Shown here: one piece after another, positions 1-8,522 of the stretch
How positions within the stretch are numbered: position 1 is the stretch's first letter
Layout of the letters: each line of letters begins with the position of its first letter
Origin: an uncultured Rhizobiaceae group bacterium
GTDB lineage: Bacteria > Pseudomonadota > Alphaproteobacteria > Rhizobiales > Rhizobiaceae
Assembly: GCA_937930845.1 (NCBI GenBank)
Contig: CALHBJ010000010.1
Span: 1 to 64,000, forward strand
Direction: 5' to 3'
Length of the DNA: 64,000 nucleotides
Made by a program: the position numbers and the translations under genes
Notes under the pieces: generated by a model
What the model saw: only the letters and a program-made list of their open reading frames with translations
Database searches by the model: none
What the model was told of the DNA's origin: nothing

Positions 1-1980
1 GCGGGTGGCATTCCACAGTTTGGTGCCAAAGTTCCTGTACCCGGCGATACGGGCCGGATCGAGCTTCACATCCCTGCCCTGCGCCGCCATGATTGCCAGG
101 GTAAAGCGCAATGCATCCGTGCCGTATTCATCCATCAGTTCCAGCGGATCAACCACATTGCCCTTGGACTTGGACATTTTCTGCCCGTCCTTATCGCGCA
201 CCAGTGCATGGACATAAACCGTGTGGAACGGCTCAACCGGATTACCCTCTTCATCTTCCATCAGATGAAGCCCCATCATCATCATCCGGGCGACCCAGAA
301 GAAAATGATATCAAATCCAGTGACCAGCACATCGGTCTGGTAGTATTTCGCAAGCTCTGGCGTCTTTTCCGGCCAGCCCAGTGTTGAGAATGGCCAAAGC
401 GCCGACGAAAACCATGTATCCAGAACGTCTTCATCGCGCTTAAGATCAACGTCTTCGCCATAATGCGCCCGCGCTTCGGCTTCTGCCTCATCGTCAGACT
501 TGGCAACAAAAATGGTGCCATCCGGCCCATACCAGGCTGGAATCCGGTGTCCCCACCACAATTGCCGTGAAATACACCAGGGCTGAATGTTCTCCATCCA
601 GTTGAAATAGGTGTTTTCCCAACTCTTCGGCACGAAGTTCGTGCGACCTTCCTTGACCGATGCCAAAGCCGGCTTCGCCAGTGTTTCAGCATCCGCGAAC
701 CACTGGTCGGTCAGCATGGGTTCAACAACCACCTTGGAACGGTCAGCCGTGGGCTGCTGCATCTTGTTATTTTCAACCAGAGGAACAGCATTGCCCTCCT
801 CATCCGTGGTCATTACCGCATTGCCTTCAGCCGTGATCGCCGCAATGATTTTCGTGCGCGCTTCATAGCGATCAAGACCGCGATAAGCGTCCGGCACCAG
901 ATTGATGGCGTCGACCGTGTTTTCGTCAGGCAATTCGCCCAAGTCCACAATCGCTTTTGCTTTCGCTGCCTCATCCGCATAGGGTGCGCCATCGGCACGC
1001 AATGCAGCCCGCGTATCCATCAGGCGATACATGGGAATGTCGTTGCGTTTGGCGACCATATAGTCGTTGAAGTCGTGCGCGCCGGTGATTTTCACCGCAC
1101 CGGAACCGAAATCCTTGTCAGGATATTCATCCGTGATGATCGGGATCAGGCGGCGGTGTTCTTTGGGTCCAACGGGAATTTCACACAATTTGCCAATGAT
1201 CGGCGCATAGCGCGTGTCCGATGGATGAACCGCCACCGCCCCATCGCCCAACATGGTTTCAGGGCGCGTGGTGGCGATGGAAATATAGTCGCGCGTTTCT
1301 TTCAGCGTGACATTTCCGTCCTCGTCCTTCTCCACATATTCATATGTCGCACCACCGGCCAGGGGATATTTGAAATGCCACATGAAGCCATCGACTTCAA
1401 CATTCTCCACCTCAAGGTCGGAAATTGCGGTTTCAAAATGCGGATCCCAATTGACCAATCGTTTGCCGCGATAGATCAACCCTTCATTATACAGGCGCAC
1501 AAAGACTTCCAGAACGGCCTTTGAAAGACCCTCATCCATCGTGAAGCGCTCACGCGACCAATCGCAGCTCGCGCCCAAGCGCTTGAGCTGGTTGAAAATC
1601 GTGCCGCCGCTTTCTTCTTTCCATTCCCAAACCCGCTCGACAAATTTTTCACGGCCCATTTCCCTGCGGCCGGGTTGCTGGCGTTCTGCAAGTTCGCGTT
1701 CCACCACCATCTGCGTGGCAATGCCCGCATGGTCCATGCCGGGTTGCCAAAGCACATTCTTGCCCCGCATTCGCTCAAAGCGAACCAGTATGTCCTGCAA
1801 TGTGTTGTTCAGCGCATGGCCCATATGCAGCGAACCGGTCACATTGGGCGGGGGAATGACGATGCAAAACGGGTCCGCATCCGGCTTGGCACCGGCACCG
1901 GCAGCAAAGGCATCCGCTTCATCCCATTGAGCCGCAATGCGGGGCTCAACACTGGCTGCATCGTAGTTTTTTTCTAACAT
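1..1980 (-). CDS. valS: Valyl-tRNA synthetase, N-terminal ~660 residues (truncated by window edge)
   Basis: Class I aminoacyl-tRNA synthetase that charges tRNA-Val in the cytoplasm. The frame is open from an ATG at 1980 to the left edge with no stop, which is why the ORF track omits it. My reverse-strand translation begins [20 protein letters not shown] and contains the HIGH-type signature [13 protein letters not shown] (about residues 48-60). Near position 170 the KMSKS loop appears as [14 protein letters not shown]. The [14 protein letters not shown] and [11 protein letters not shown] blocks typical of ValRS are also present. The remaining third (anticodon-binding domain and C-terminal coiled coil) lies outside the window. 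In related bacteria valS is the next gene after popZ, as here (gap 141 nt). Identification is firm. Confidence 0.97.
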   Translation of the reverse strand, partial: MLEKNYDAASVEPRIAAQWDEADAFAAGAGAKPDADPFCIVIPPPNVTGSLHMGHALNNTLQDILVRFERMRGKNVLWQPGMDHAGIATQMVVERELAERQQPGRREMGREKFVERVWEWKEESGGTIFNQLKRLGASCDWSRERFTMDEGLSKAVLEVFVRLYNEGLIYRGKRLVNWDPHFETAISDLEVENVEVDGFMWHFKYPLAGGATYEYVEKDEDGNVTLKETRDYISIATTRPETMLGDGAVAVHPSDTRYAPIIGKLCEIPVGPKEHRRLIPIITDEYPDKDFGSGAVKITGAHDFNDYMVAKRNDIPMYRLMDTRAALRADGAPYADEAAKAKAIVDLGELPDENTVDAINLVPDAYRGLDRYEARTKIIAAITAEGNAVMTTDEEGNAVPLVENNKMQQPTADRSKVVVEPMLTDQWFADAETLAKPALASVKEGRTNFVPKSWENTYFNWMENIQPWCISRQLWWGHRIPAWYGPDGTIFVAKSDDEAEAEARAHYGEDVDLKRDEDVLDTWFSSALWPFSTLGWPEKTPELAKYYQTDVLVTGFDIIFFWVARMMMMGLHLMEDEEGNPVEPFHTVYVHALVRDKDGQKMSKSKGNVVDPLELMDEYGTDALRFTLAIMAAQGRDVKLDPARIAGYRNFGTKLWNATR

Positions 1981-2121
1981 GACTGATCTCTGATGCCTCA
2001 GCATCACGGGCTAACACTATTGCCCTTGTCTAAAGACAAAGCCCGCAATCAAGTCAACAATTCAACCGGAATTTGCAAGCAAACAGGCGTCTAAGAAGAA
2101 ATTGCCGTCAATGCCGGCGCT

Positions 2122-2955
2122 TTAGCCTGCTTTGGCTTCTGGCCCGTTGGAGACCCGTTCAATTTCTTCGCGCACCAGTTTTTCCACCAATGAGGGCAGA
2201 TTATTGGCCAGCCAGGTGCGCACGATGGGGCGCATGAGGTCTCCCAAAATGCCTTCAATCTCCTTGGCCTTTTCTTCCATCATGCTCGCCGCCATCTGTT
2301 CGGCAATGGCCGCTGTGGTTGGCAAAATGGGAACAGCCGCCACAGGCGCAGGCGCTACCGGTTGAACGCTTGCAGCGACCGGCGGGGCCACAGGGGCAGC
2401 AACAGGCGCGGCAATAGGTGCAGCTACAGGTTGTGGCCGGGCAGGCACGGTTTCCGCCAATTGTTCCAGATTGGATTTTCCGCGAATGCGGTATTTCGCC
2501 AATCGTTCGTCAAGGGTCAGTCCCTCGCCCGCGGCGGCAATTTCTGCTTTCACCCGTTCAGCACGCTGCGCCAGGGTCAGGGGCTTGTCCGGTGTTTGGG
2601 AAGCCGCAACCACCGCTGTTGCTGCGGCGGCAGCTACAGGCAAAGCCTCACTGGCGGTCATATCATCAGCCATGGAACCAAGCTCGGCTTCCATCGCCGC
2701 TTCCATATCGATCATCACCTGATCCTGCGGGCTGACAGAATCCACCCCCTTATCAGGATTACCCGTTTCAGCCGCATTGCTGTTGGAATGGTCGGTGGGG
2801 TGTGTATAGCGCTCACGTTCGCTCAACCCGTCATCGGGCTGCTCATCATCTGCAATAATCTCGCGAATGGACGCGAGAATTTCTTCCATAGACGGTTCCT
2901 CTTTCGTCTCCGCCTGTGGTGTCTGCTGTGACGCATTGGATAAAACGCCGCTCAT
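2122..2955 (-). CDS. popZ: PopZ/DUF2497 polar organizing protein
   Basis: A 277-residue protein with the PopZ architecture. A short conserved N-terminal helix (EEPSMEEILASIREIIADDE, about residues 19-38) is followed by a long Pro/Ala-rich, low-complexity acidic linker. A conserved C-terminal helical block follows (LMRPIVRTWLANNLPSLVEK then LVREEIERV, about residues 240-268). In Caulobacter this family self-assembles into a pole-localised matrix that anchors ParB/parS and recruits regulators through the N-terminal helix; the same role here is inferred. The ATG start is preceded by GGGAAAG. The gene lies directly upstream of valS on the same strand. The linker (PVAAPIAAPVAAPVAPP) is repetitive, so length should vary among strains. 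Confidence 0.9.
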   Translation of the reverse strand: MSGVLSNASQQTPQAETKEEPSMEEILASIREIIADDEQPDDGLSERERYTHPTDHSNSNAAETGNPDKGVDSVSPQDQVMIDMEAAMEAELGSMADDMTASEALPVAAAAATAVVAASQTPDKPLTLAQRAERVKAEIAAAGEGLTLDERLAKYRIRGKSNLEQLAETVPARPQPVAAPIAAPVAAPVAPPVAASVQPVAPAPVAAVPILPTTAAIAEQMAASMMEEKAKEIEGILGDLMRPIVRTWLANNLPSLVEKLVREEIERVSNGPEAKAG

Positions 2956-3178
2956 GTGCTTTCCCTTCGACCCATTTTCTTCGAACCGTCTTCTTCGAAC
3001 CGTCTTCTCAGAACTAAGGGTCGCCTGCTAAACTTGCCCATCCCGATTGAAACAAACCAGGTGATTCGCCAATCACTATACCGGAATTAAGGGAAGTTCG
3101 GGAACGCCATTGCGCGCCGATTCGCAGCTCACCGACAGATGTACACTGAAATCAGCATCGCCCTGCCCAGGCCAATGC

Positions 3179-3841
3179 CTAAAATACGAATTCGGCCTTG
3201 GCCTGGAAACCGGGCAACGACTTAACGGCACAATTGAACGCCACATTGGCGGAGGTCACATCGCCGACCCGCGTATAAAGTTTGGCAACGCCCGCATTGC
3301 CATGCCCTTCGACAACCACCAAGCGGCCGCCATCCTTGAGCTGTGCCAGCAGACCTTCGGGAACAAAGTCCACAGCGCCACCCACAAAGACCACGTCATA
3401 GGGGCCTTCCTTGGCATAACCGCTTTCCAAATTACCGGAAACCACCACCGCATTGTCACAGCCGAGATCGGTCAACGCAGCCCCGGCAAATGTCGCCAAT
3501 TCCTCATCGCTTTCCAGCGCCACAACTGAATCGCACAATTTGGAAATGATCGCCGTGGAATAGCCCGTGGCGCAGCCAATATCGAGAACAATGCAGCCAG
3601 AATCGATCCCAGCCAATTGCACCAGTTTTGACAGGGACATCACTTCCATCAAGAAGCGTCGCCCATTGGAACTGGAAACAGGTAAATCCTCGTCAATATA
3701 AGCAAGGGCACGTTCAGCAGAACCAACGAAACGCTCACGAGGAATTTCCAAAAACGCTTTCAGCACGCGATAGTCGGTCACGTCATTAGGGCGAATCTGG
3801 CAATCCACCATGGTTTCGCGTGCCTTGTCGAAATCTATCAT
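3179..3841 (-). CDS. pcm: Protein-L-isoaspartate O-methyltransferase family protein
   Basis: A SAM-dependent methyltransferase of the PCMT family, predicted to act on damaged isoaspartyl residues. The 220-residue product has motif I as VLDIGCATGYSTAIIS and the downstream YDVVFVGGAV and GGRLVVVEG strands of the Rossmann fold. The ORF track extends the frame to 3964, but that would run through the tRNA-Cys gene. I take the ATG at 3841 (MIDFDKARETMVDCQIRPND), which matches how this alphaproteobacterial subfamily begins. In many Hyphomicrobiales this gene precedes tolC, popZ and valS; here popZ follows but tolC is missing. Whether this divergent subfamily really repairs proteins is unproven. Confidence 0.85.
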   Translation of the reverse strand: MIDFDKARETMVDCQIRPNDVTDYRVLKAFLEIPRERFVGSAERALAYIDEDLPVSSSNGRRFLMEVMSLSKLVQLAGIDSGCIVLDIGCATGYSTAIISKLCDSVVALESDEELATFAGAALTDLGCDNAVVVSGNLESGYAKEGPYDVVFVGGAVDFVPEGLLAQLKDGGRLVVVEGHGNAGVAKLYTRVGDVTSANVAFNCAVKSLPGFQAKAEFVF

Positions 3842-3896
3842 CGAAATTCTGCCCGCTCTTACAAACCACAGGTTAGATGCCCACAGGTTAGATGTT

Positions 3897-3970
3897 TGGA
3901 GGCCTCGCCCGGAATCGAACCGGGGTGCAAGGATTTGCAGTCCTCTGCGTAACCACTCCGCCACGAGGCC
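3897..3970 (-). tRNA. tRNA-Cys (GCA)
   Basis: Read on the minus strand, the 7-bp acceptor stem GGCCTCG/CGAGGCC closes a complete cloverleaf. The T-arm is CCCCGGTTCGATTCCGGG, the anticodon loop in GGACTGCAAATCC has GCA at 34-36, the discriminator is U, and CCA is encoded. It lies 55 bp upstream of pcm and is not interrupted. Confidence 0.96.
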
Positions 3971-4089
3971 TCATTAAGCAATTGAATGCTATCCATCTAT
4001 GGACGGCACGGCTTATCAAATGGCCCTACCCTTGCCAAGCCCAACACGCATTGCGAATGCGCTTTTCTTGTACAAGCGCTTCGTGACAC

Positions 4090-4335
4090 TCAATTTGAGT
4101 TACCAAAGCCCTGTTTGGCGCTGTTCAACCGCCTTTGGCCCCACACCTGAAGCCTGCGCCGCACACGCCGCACTGCGTGATAATCGTGGGACAAGACCAA
4201 CAGACCAAGAGGAATCATCCAGAAACCGAGGATGGGCAAGAATCCCAAAACCCCGCCAAGGACCAATAGCGAGCCCACAATCAGCCGGCCCGGCTTCGTT
4301 TTCGGCATGGAAAATCTGTTCAAGTGGCCAATCAT
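4090..4335 (-). CDS. Small conserved membrane protein (PGPGW-like)
   Basis: An 81-residue protein of unknown function. A basic N-terminus (MPKTKPGR) leads into a long hydrophobic stretch, LIVGSLLVLGGVLGFLPILG then FWMIPLGLLVLSHD. This is consistent with one hairpin or two closely spaced transmembrane helices, followed by a very basic, cytoplasm-facing tail (RRVRRRLQVWGQRR). The pattern resembles the small PGPGW-type transmembrane proteins common in Alphaproteobacteria. The ORF track starts at a TTG (4341). I prefer the ATG two codons later, and an internal ATG (4308) is also possible because no clear ribosome-binding site discriminates. It stands alone between tRNA-Cys and tRNA-Asn. Confidence 0.6.
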   Translation of the reverse strand: MIGHLNRFSMPKTKPGRLIVGSLLVLGGVLGFLPILGFWMIPLGLLVLSHDYHAVRRVRRRLQVWGQRRLNSAKQGFGNSN

Positions 4336-4423
4336 CGTCAATATATGGAATTTGCGCTTGCGATTATCAATGAAGTTTTGCTAAGAGCGCTCATCCGGTC
4401 AAACGCCTTGGTCGTTCCGGTGT

Positions 4424-4498
4424 TCCCCGGTAGCTCAGTGGTAGAGCAATCGACTGTTAATCGATCGGTCGCTGGTTCGAATCCGGCCCGGGGAGCCA
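4424..4498 (+). tRNA. tRNA-Asn (GTT)
   Basis: Acceptor stem TCCCCGG/CCGGGGA, D-arm GCTCAGTGGTAGAGC, anticodon stem-loop ATCGACTGTTAATCGAT with GTT at 34-36, T-arm CTGGTTCGAATCCGG, discriminator G and an encoded CCA. It is transcribed toward the OmpA-type lipoprotein gene, with a strong bidirectional hairpin terminator in between. Confidence 0.97.
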
Positions 4499-4620
4499 AA
4501 TTTTCTCAACATTTTCAAAATTGTCCAATGTGCCCTGCCAAATCGTGCGCTTGGCACAATGACAGGCGCAATTTACGATTCTTTGGTGATCTGTTCCAAT
4601 ATGTGTTTGATCACCATGAA

Positions 4621-4657
4621 AAAAGCCCGCCGGTTGCATCACAACCGCCGGGCTTTT
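4621..4657. terminator. Bidirectional rho-independent terminator
   Basis: A 16-bp stem with one mismatch (AAAAGCCCGCCGGTTG pairs with CAACCGCCGGGCTTTT) and a 5-nt loop. It carries A-runs on the left and T-runs on the right. It sits between the convergent tRNA-Asn (+) and OmpA-type lipoprotein (-) genes and can serve both. Confidence 0.9.
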
Positions 4658-4695
4658 GTACTTGTACGGTGCCGCAAGGGCTGCCGAATTATGTA

Positions 4696-5358
4696 TCAGG
4701 CGCCTCTTAGAGGCTCGATCTTGATTTCCACGCGGCGGTTTTGTGCTTTGCCATTGGCAGTCGCATTGGTTGCAATCGGACGCTCTTCGCCAAAACCAAC
4801 CACATAGAAGCGGCGCACATCCGTTCCCCTATTCACCAGGTAACGCGCCACAGCTGTACCCCGGCGTTCAGAAAGCTGTTGGTTGAACTGGATCGAACCG
4901 TCACTGTCCGTATGGCCGTAAATATCAACTGTTGTGCGATTGAATTCCTTCAACACCAGCGCAACGGAATCCAGCACCGAATAGAACTGACCCTTCAATT
5001 CGGACTGGCCGGAATCAAAAGTGATGTTTTCGGGCATGTTGAGAATAATTGTGTCGCCCTGGCGGGTCACGCTGACGCCGGAATTGCGAAGCTGTTCGCG
5101 CAGTTTGGCCTCCTGCCGGTCCTGATAGAGGCCAATACCACCACCGGTCAAAGCGCCAATCCCGGCACCAATCAGAACTGACTTGCGAGTGCTTGCATTG
5201 GTGGTTTTACCAACGATAAGGCCACCAAGAGCCCCCAGCGCAGCGCCACCCCCGGCACCAATAGCGGTGCGCGAAACCTGTTGTTGCCCGGTGAAGGGAT
5301 CGGTGGTGCAGGCGGCAAGAAGGACCGCAGAGGCGGCAAATAAAGTAAGTTTTTTCAT
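4696..5358 (-). CDS. OmpA-family outer-membrane lipoprotein with glycine-zipper
   Basis: A 220-residue peptidoglycan-binding lipoprotein, YiaD-like. The signal peptide MKKLTLFAASAVLLAAC ends in a lipobox (LLAAC) with the lipidated Cys at residue 17. Next comes a glycine-zipper segment (IGAGGGAALGALGGLIVG and IGAGIGALTGGGIGLYQD, about residues 33-80). A C-terminal OmpA domain (about 105-215) includes DIYGHTDSDGS, LSERRGTAVARYLV and QNRRVEIKI, the last containing the peptidoglycan-contacting Arg. It probably tethers the outer membrane to the cell wall. It is monocistronic, with a terminator immediately downstream. The ATG is clear but the ribosome-binding site is weak. Confidence 0.92.
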   Translation of the reverse strand: MKKLTLFAASAVLLAACTTDPFTGQQQVSRTAIGAGGGAALGALGGLIVGKTTNASTRKSVLIGAGIGALTGGGIGLYQDRQEAKLREQLRNSGVSVTRQGDTIILNMPENITFDSGQSELKGQFYSVLDSVALVLKEFNRTTVDIYGHTDSDGSIQFNQQLSERRGTAVARYLVNRGTDVRRFYVVGFGEERPIATNATANGKAQNRRVEIKIEPLRGA

Positions 5359-5505
5359 GTAATTTTTGGCCTTGCAGTAGTTTTAGAGCAATTGGGTTGC
5401 GACATTATGGTCCCATTAACGGAAACATTGGGTTAAAGTGTGGCCGCAGCGGTTTTCCACCTTTAGTGTTTGCGACCACGCATTTATTGCAATTGTTAGA
5501 CACCA

Positions 5506-6957
5506 ATGCCCCCAATTACACAATCGACCCCGGTTATCATGTGGTTTCGCCAGGACTTGCGGCTGGCGGACAATCCTGCCCTCAACCATGCAGCATCCCT
5601 GGGTAAGCCCGTACTTCCCATATTCATCCTCGATGAAGTATCGCCCGAGTGTCGCGCCATGGGGGCGGCACAAAAATGGTGGCTGCACCACTCACTTGTC
5701 AGCCTGTCCGATGATCTGAAGCGTCTGGGAGTACCACTCACGCTTTTGCGGGGTGCGGCCACCGATGTGATTGATGCCCTGTGCCAGGAGACCGGCGCTG
5801 ATTCGATCTGCTGGAACCGCCGGTATGGCGCGGGCGAACAGGCCGTCGACGCCACGATCAAATCCACGTTCAGAGGAACAGCCAAGAGTTTCGGCGGGCA
5901 TTTGTTACATGAACCCAGCCTCGTACGCACAGGTACGGACATGCCTTATCGTGTCTATACGCCATTTTGGAAAAAATTCTGTGCTATGGGGCCACCGCGT
6001 CAGCCCGTCTCAGCGCCTAAAACCCTGACACCGTGTGTGACATTGCCCACAGGTGACGCCCTGGACGATTGGAAGCTATTGCCCCGCAAGCCTGACTGGT
6101 CCCCCTCTCTGGCACAGGCATGGACGCCGGGAGAAGCGGGGGCGCATCAGCGCCGCAACGCATTTTTGGCCGACAATTTACGCGCCTATGACACCGCACG
6201 AGACCTGCCCGGCCCGGACCGCACATCGAGACTTTCCCCGCATCTGCGATTTGGCGAAATCAGCCCCTATCAATTGTGGCATGATGCGTTTGACACGCGC
6301 CACACCGCCGAAGGGAAAGCCCGTGAGATCTGGGCCAAGGAACTGGTGTGGCGCGAATTTGCCTATCACCTGCTGCAGGAATATCCCCATCTGGACGAAA
6401 GCAATTTCAACGGGAAATTCGATACATTCCCGTGGCAAAGCAATCCGCAAGCCCTCTCGGCCTGGCAAAAGGGACAGACCGGCTATCCCATTATCGATGC
6501 GGGCATGCGCCAGCTCTACCAGACCGGATGGATGCACAATCGGGTGCGGATGATTGTCGGCTCATTTCTGGTAAAACATCTGCTGATCGACTGGCGCGAA
6601 GGCGAAAAATGGTTTTGGGACACACTTGTGGATGGTGATCCGGCAAGTAATCCAGCCCAGTGGCAATGGGTGGCTGGAACAGGCGCCGACGCGGCACCCT
6701 ATTTCCGCATATTCAATCCCATCATGCAGGCACAGAAGTTTGATACAGATGGCAGCTATATTCACAAATACGTGCCTGAGCTCAAAAATCTGCCAGCCCA
6801 ACACCTCCCCGCTCCGTGGGAAGCGCCTGAAAGCGTTCTAAGACAGGCAGGGGTTGAATTGGGCAAAACCTATCCAAAACCCATTGTAGACCACAAGCAG
6901 GCCCGGGCGCGCGCCCTGGAGGCGCTAAACCAAAGCAAGGACGCAATTGCCCCATGA
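5506..6957 (+). CDS. phrB: Deoxyribodipyrimidine photolyase (class I)
   Basis: A 483-residue flavoprotein that repairs UV-induced cyclobutane pyrimidine dimers using blue light. The N-terminal antenna-cofactor domain starts with VIMWFRQDLRLADNPAL (about residues 10-26). The C-terminal FAD-binding helical domain carries the CPD-photolyase signatures KELVWREFAYHLL, YPIIDAGMRQLYQTGWMHNR, and DGDPASNPAQWQWVAGTGAD followed by APYFRIFNP. Length is normal. The gene is followed by cfa and an MFS gene on the same strand, with gaps of about 150 and 123 nt. In Rhodobacter sphaeroides a photolyase and a cfa gene are co-regulated by the singlet-oxygen sigma factor RpoE, but I could not find a convincing RpoE site here. 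Confidence 0.95.
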   Translation: MPPITQSTPVIMWFRQDLRLADNPALNHAASLGKPVLPIFILDEVSPECRAMGAAQKWWLHHSLVSLSDDLKRLGVPLTLLRGAATDVIDALCQETGADSICWNRRYGAGEQAVDATIKSTFRGTAKSFGGHLLHEPSLVRTGTDMPYRVYTPFWKKFCAMGPPRQPVSAPKTLTPCVTLPTGDALDDWKLLPRKPDWSPSLAQAWTPGEAGAHQRRNAFLADNLRAYDTARDLPGPDRTSRLSPHLRFGEISPYQLWHDAFDTRHTAEGKAREIWAKELVWREFAYHLLQEYPHLDESNFNGKFDTFPWQSNPQALSAWQKGQTGYPIIDAGMRQLYQTGWMHNRVRMIVGSFLVKHLLIDWREGEKWFWDTLVDGDPASNPAQWQWVAGTGADAAPYFRIFNPIMQAQKFDTDGSYIHKYVPELKNLPAQHLPAPWEAPESVLRQAGVELGKTYPKPIVDHKQARARALEALNQSKDAIAP

Positions 6958-7106
6958 GCGCCCCCTGTTCCCGACTTGACCACATTCGGCCAGTGATCAA
7001 CAATCATGGCTGAAAAGAGGTTTGCCCCGTAGCTTATTGATGCGGAAAGCAAATCCAAACTGGTGTCCGCTTCGTAACAGTTAAACTACGGCCCCGGAGG
7101 AACGAA

Positions 7107-8399
7107 ATGGCGAACCAATCTCATAGCGTTGTTGGCGCAAGCGGCAATTCCGGCCATCGCGAACACACGATTGTCGACATCAGCCGTGAGAACCTGAACG
7201 AGGCTTTGGCGGACCTGCCACGCAAGGCCGGGTTCGTGTTGAAATCGTTGGCGATGATCCGTTTTGGCAGCCTGGAGATCACCATTCCCGGCGGCAAGAT
7301 CATTCGCTACCAAGCGCCCGAACATGGCCCCCATGCCGTTGCCACGCTGCACAATTGGGGCGTTGTGCGCCGCGCCGTGTCTTCTGGCTCCCTGGGTGTG
7401 GCGGAAAGCTATCTCGACGGCGAATGGGACAGTCCCGATGTGACCAGTTTTCTGGAACTGTTTCTGCTCAATGCCTATGGCGCAGGAACGGACCATTTTT
7501 TCGACCGCAATCCGATCATCAATTTCTTTTCCAAAATCAGCCATTGGCTCAACCGCAACACCCGTTCAGGATCAAAACGCAATATTTCCGCCCATTACGA
7601 CCTGGGAAATGCCTTTTATACCCAATGGCTTGACCCATCGATGACCTATTCAAGCGCCTTGTTTCAGGATGGTGCAAATTCGCTGGAAGAAGCCCAGGAA
7701 GCAAAATACCGCGCCCTTGCAAAGGCCATCGACATTCGCCCCGAACATCATGTGCTTGAAATTGGCTGCGGCTGGGGCGGGTTTGCAGAATATGTGGCAA
7801 GCAAAATCGGGGCAAAAATGACCTGCCTCACCATTTCTCAGGAACAGTTTGATTTTGCCCGCGCCCGCATAGAAAAAGCAGGGCTTTCCGACAAGGTCGA
7901 GATCAAGTTCCAGGACTATCGCGACGAAACCGGCACCTATGACCGCATTGGGTCCATCGAAATGTTTGAAGCTGTCGGCGAAAGCTATTGGCCATCCTAT
8001 TTCAGCCAATTGAACGCTTGCCTGAAACCGGGCGGACGCGCCGGATTGCAATATATATCCATCAAGGAAGAGGATTTTGAAGGCTATCGGCGCGCACCGG
8101 ATTTCATCCAGAAATACATCTTCCCCGGTGGCATGTTGCCCACTGAGAGCATTATGACCGATATGGGGATCAAAAACGGCCTGAAACAAATTGCCAGCCG
8201 CCCCTTTGGCCACGATTATGCCGCAACCCTGCGCGCCTGGCGCATCACCTTCAATGAAAAATGGGAAACCATCAAACCACTCGGCTTTGATGACAGATTT
8301 CGGCGCATGTGGAACTTCTATTTTCACTATTGCGAGGCCGGGTTTCTGGTCGGCTCCATCAACGTCCATCAAATCGTCTATAAAAAACCGGCAAACTGA
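7107..8399 (+). CDS. cfa: Cyclopropane-fatty-acyl-phospholipid synthase family methyltransferase
   Basis: A 430-residue SAM-dependent enzyme that methylenates double bonds of membrane phospholipid acyl chains. The C-terminal half shows the family hallmarks NISAHYDLGNAFYTQWLD, MTYSSALF, the SAM loop VLEIGCGWGGFAEYVASK (about residues 214-231), FDRIGSIEMFEAVGE-type motif V, and FIQKYIFPGGMLP. The N-terminal lipid-binding domain (about 40-140) is also present. The start is well supported by GGAGG seven bases upstream of the ATG. The neighbouring photolyase suggests a membrane/DNA photo-stress grouping. Confidence 0.94.
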   Translation: MANQSHSVVGASGNSGHREHTIVDISRENLNEALADLPRKAGFVLKSLAMIRFGSLEITIPGGKIIRYQAPEHGPHAVATLHNWGVVRRAVSSGSLGVAESYLDGEWDSPDVTSFLELFLLNAYGAGTDHFFDRNPIINFFSKISHWLNRNTRSGSKRNISAHYDLGNAFYTQWLDPSMTYSSALFQDGANSLEEAQEAKYRALAKAIDIRPEHHVLEIGCGWGGFAEYVASKIGAKMTCLTISQEQFDFARARIEKAGLSDKVEIKFQDYRDETGTYDRIGSIEMFEAVGESYWPSYFSQLNACLKPGGRAGLQYISIKEEDFEGYRRAPDFIQKYIFPGGMLPTESIMTDMGIKNGLKQIASRPFGHDYAATLRAWRITFNEKWETIKPLGFDDRFRRMWNFYFHYCEAGFLVGSINVHQIVYKKPAN

Positions 8400-8522
8400 T
8401 CTGGATTGACCGGCACACCGCCCGCACCTCCTTCAATATCAAGATGCGTTGTTTTCAACGCCATCCGCCTATTCTGGCCTGAGCATCCATAGTCACAATA
8501 CCCAACAGGACGCATTTTACGT

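Noticed and set aside
3865-3893. Short direct repeat (CCACAGGTTAGATG twice) next to tRNA-Cys as an integration att site
   Set aside because: Only a local 15-bp-period duplication; there is no integrase, and the tRNA end is not repeated elsewhere in the window.
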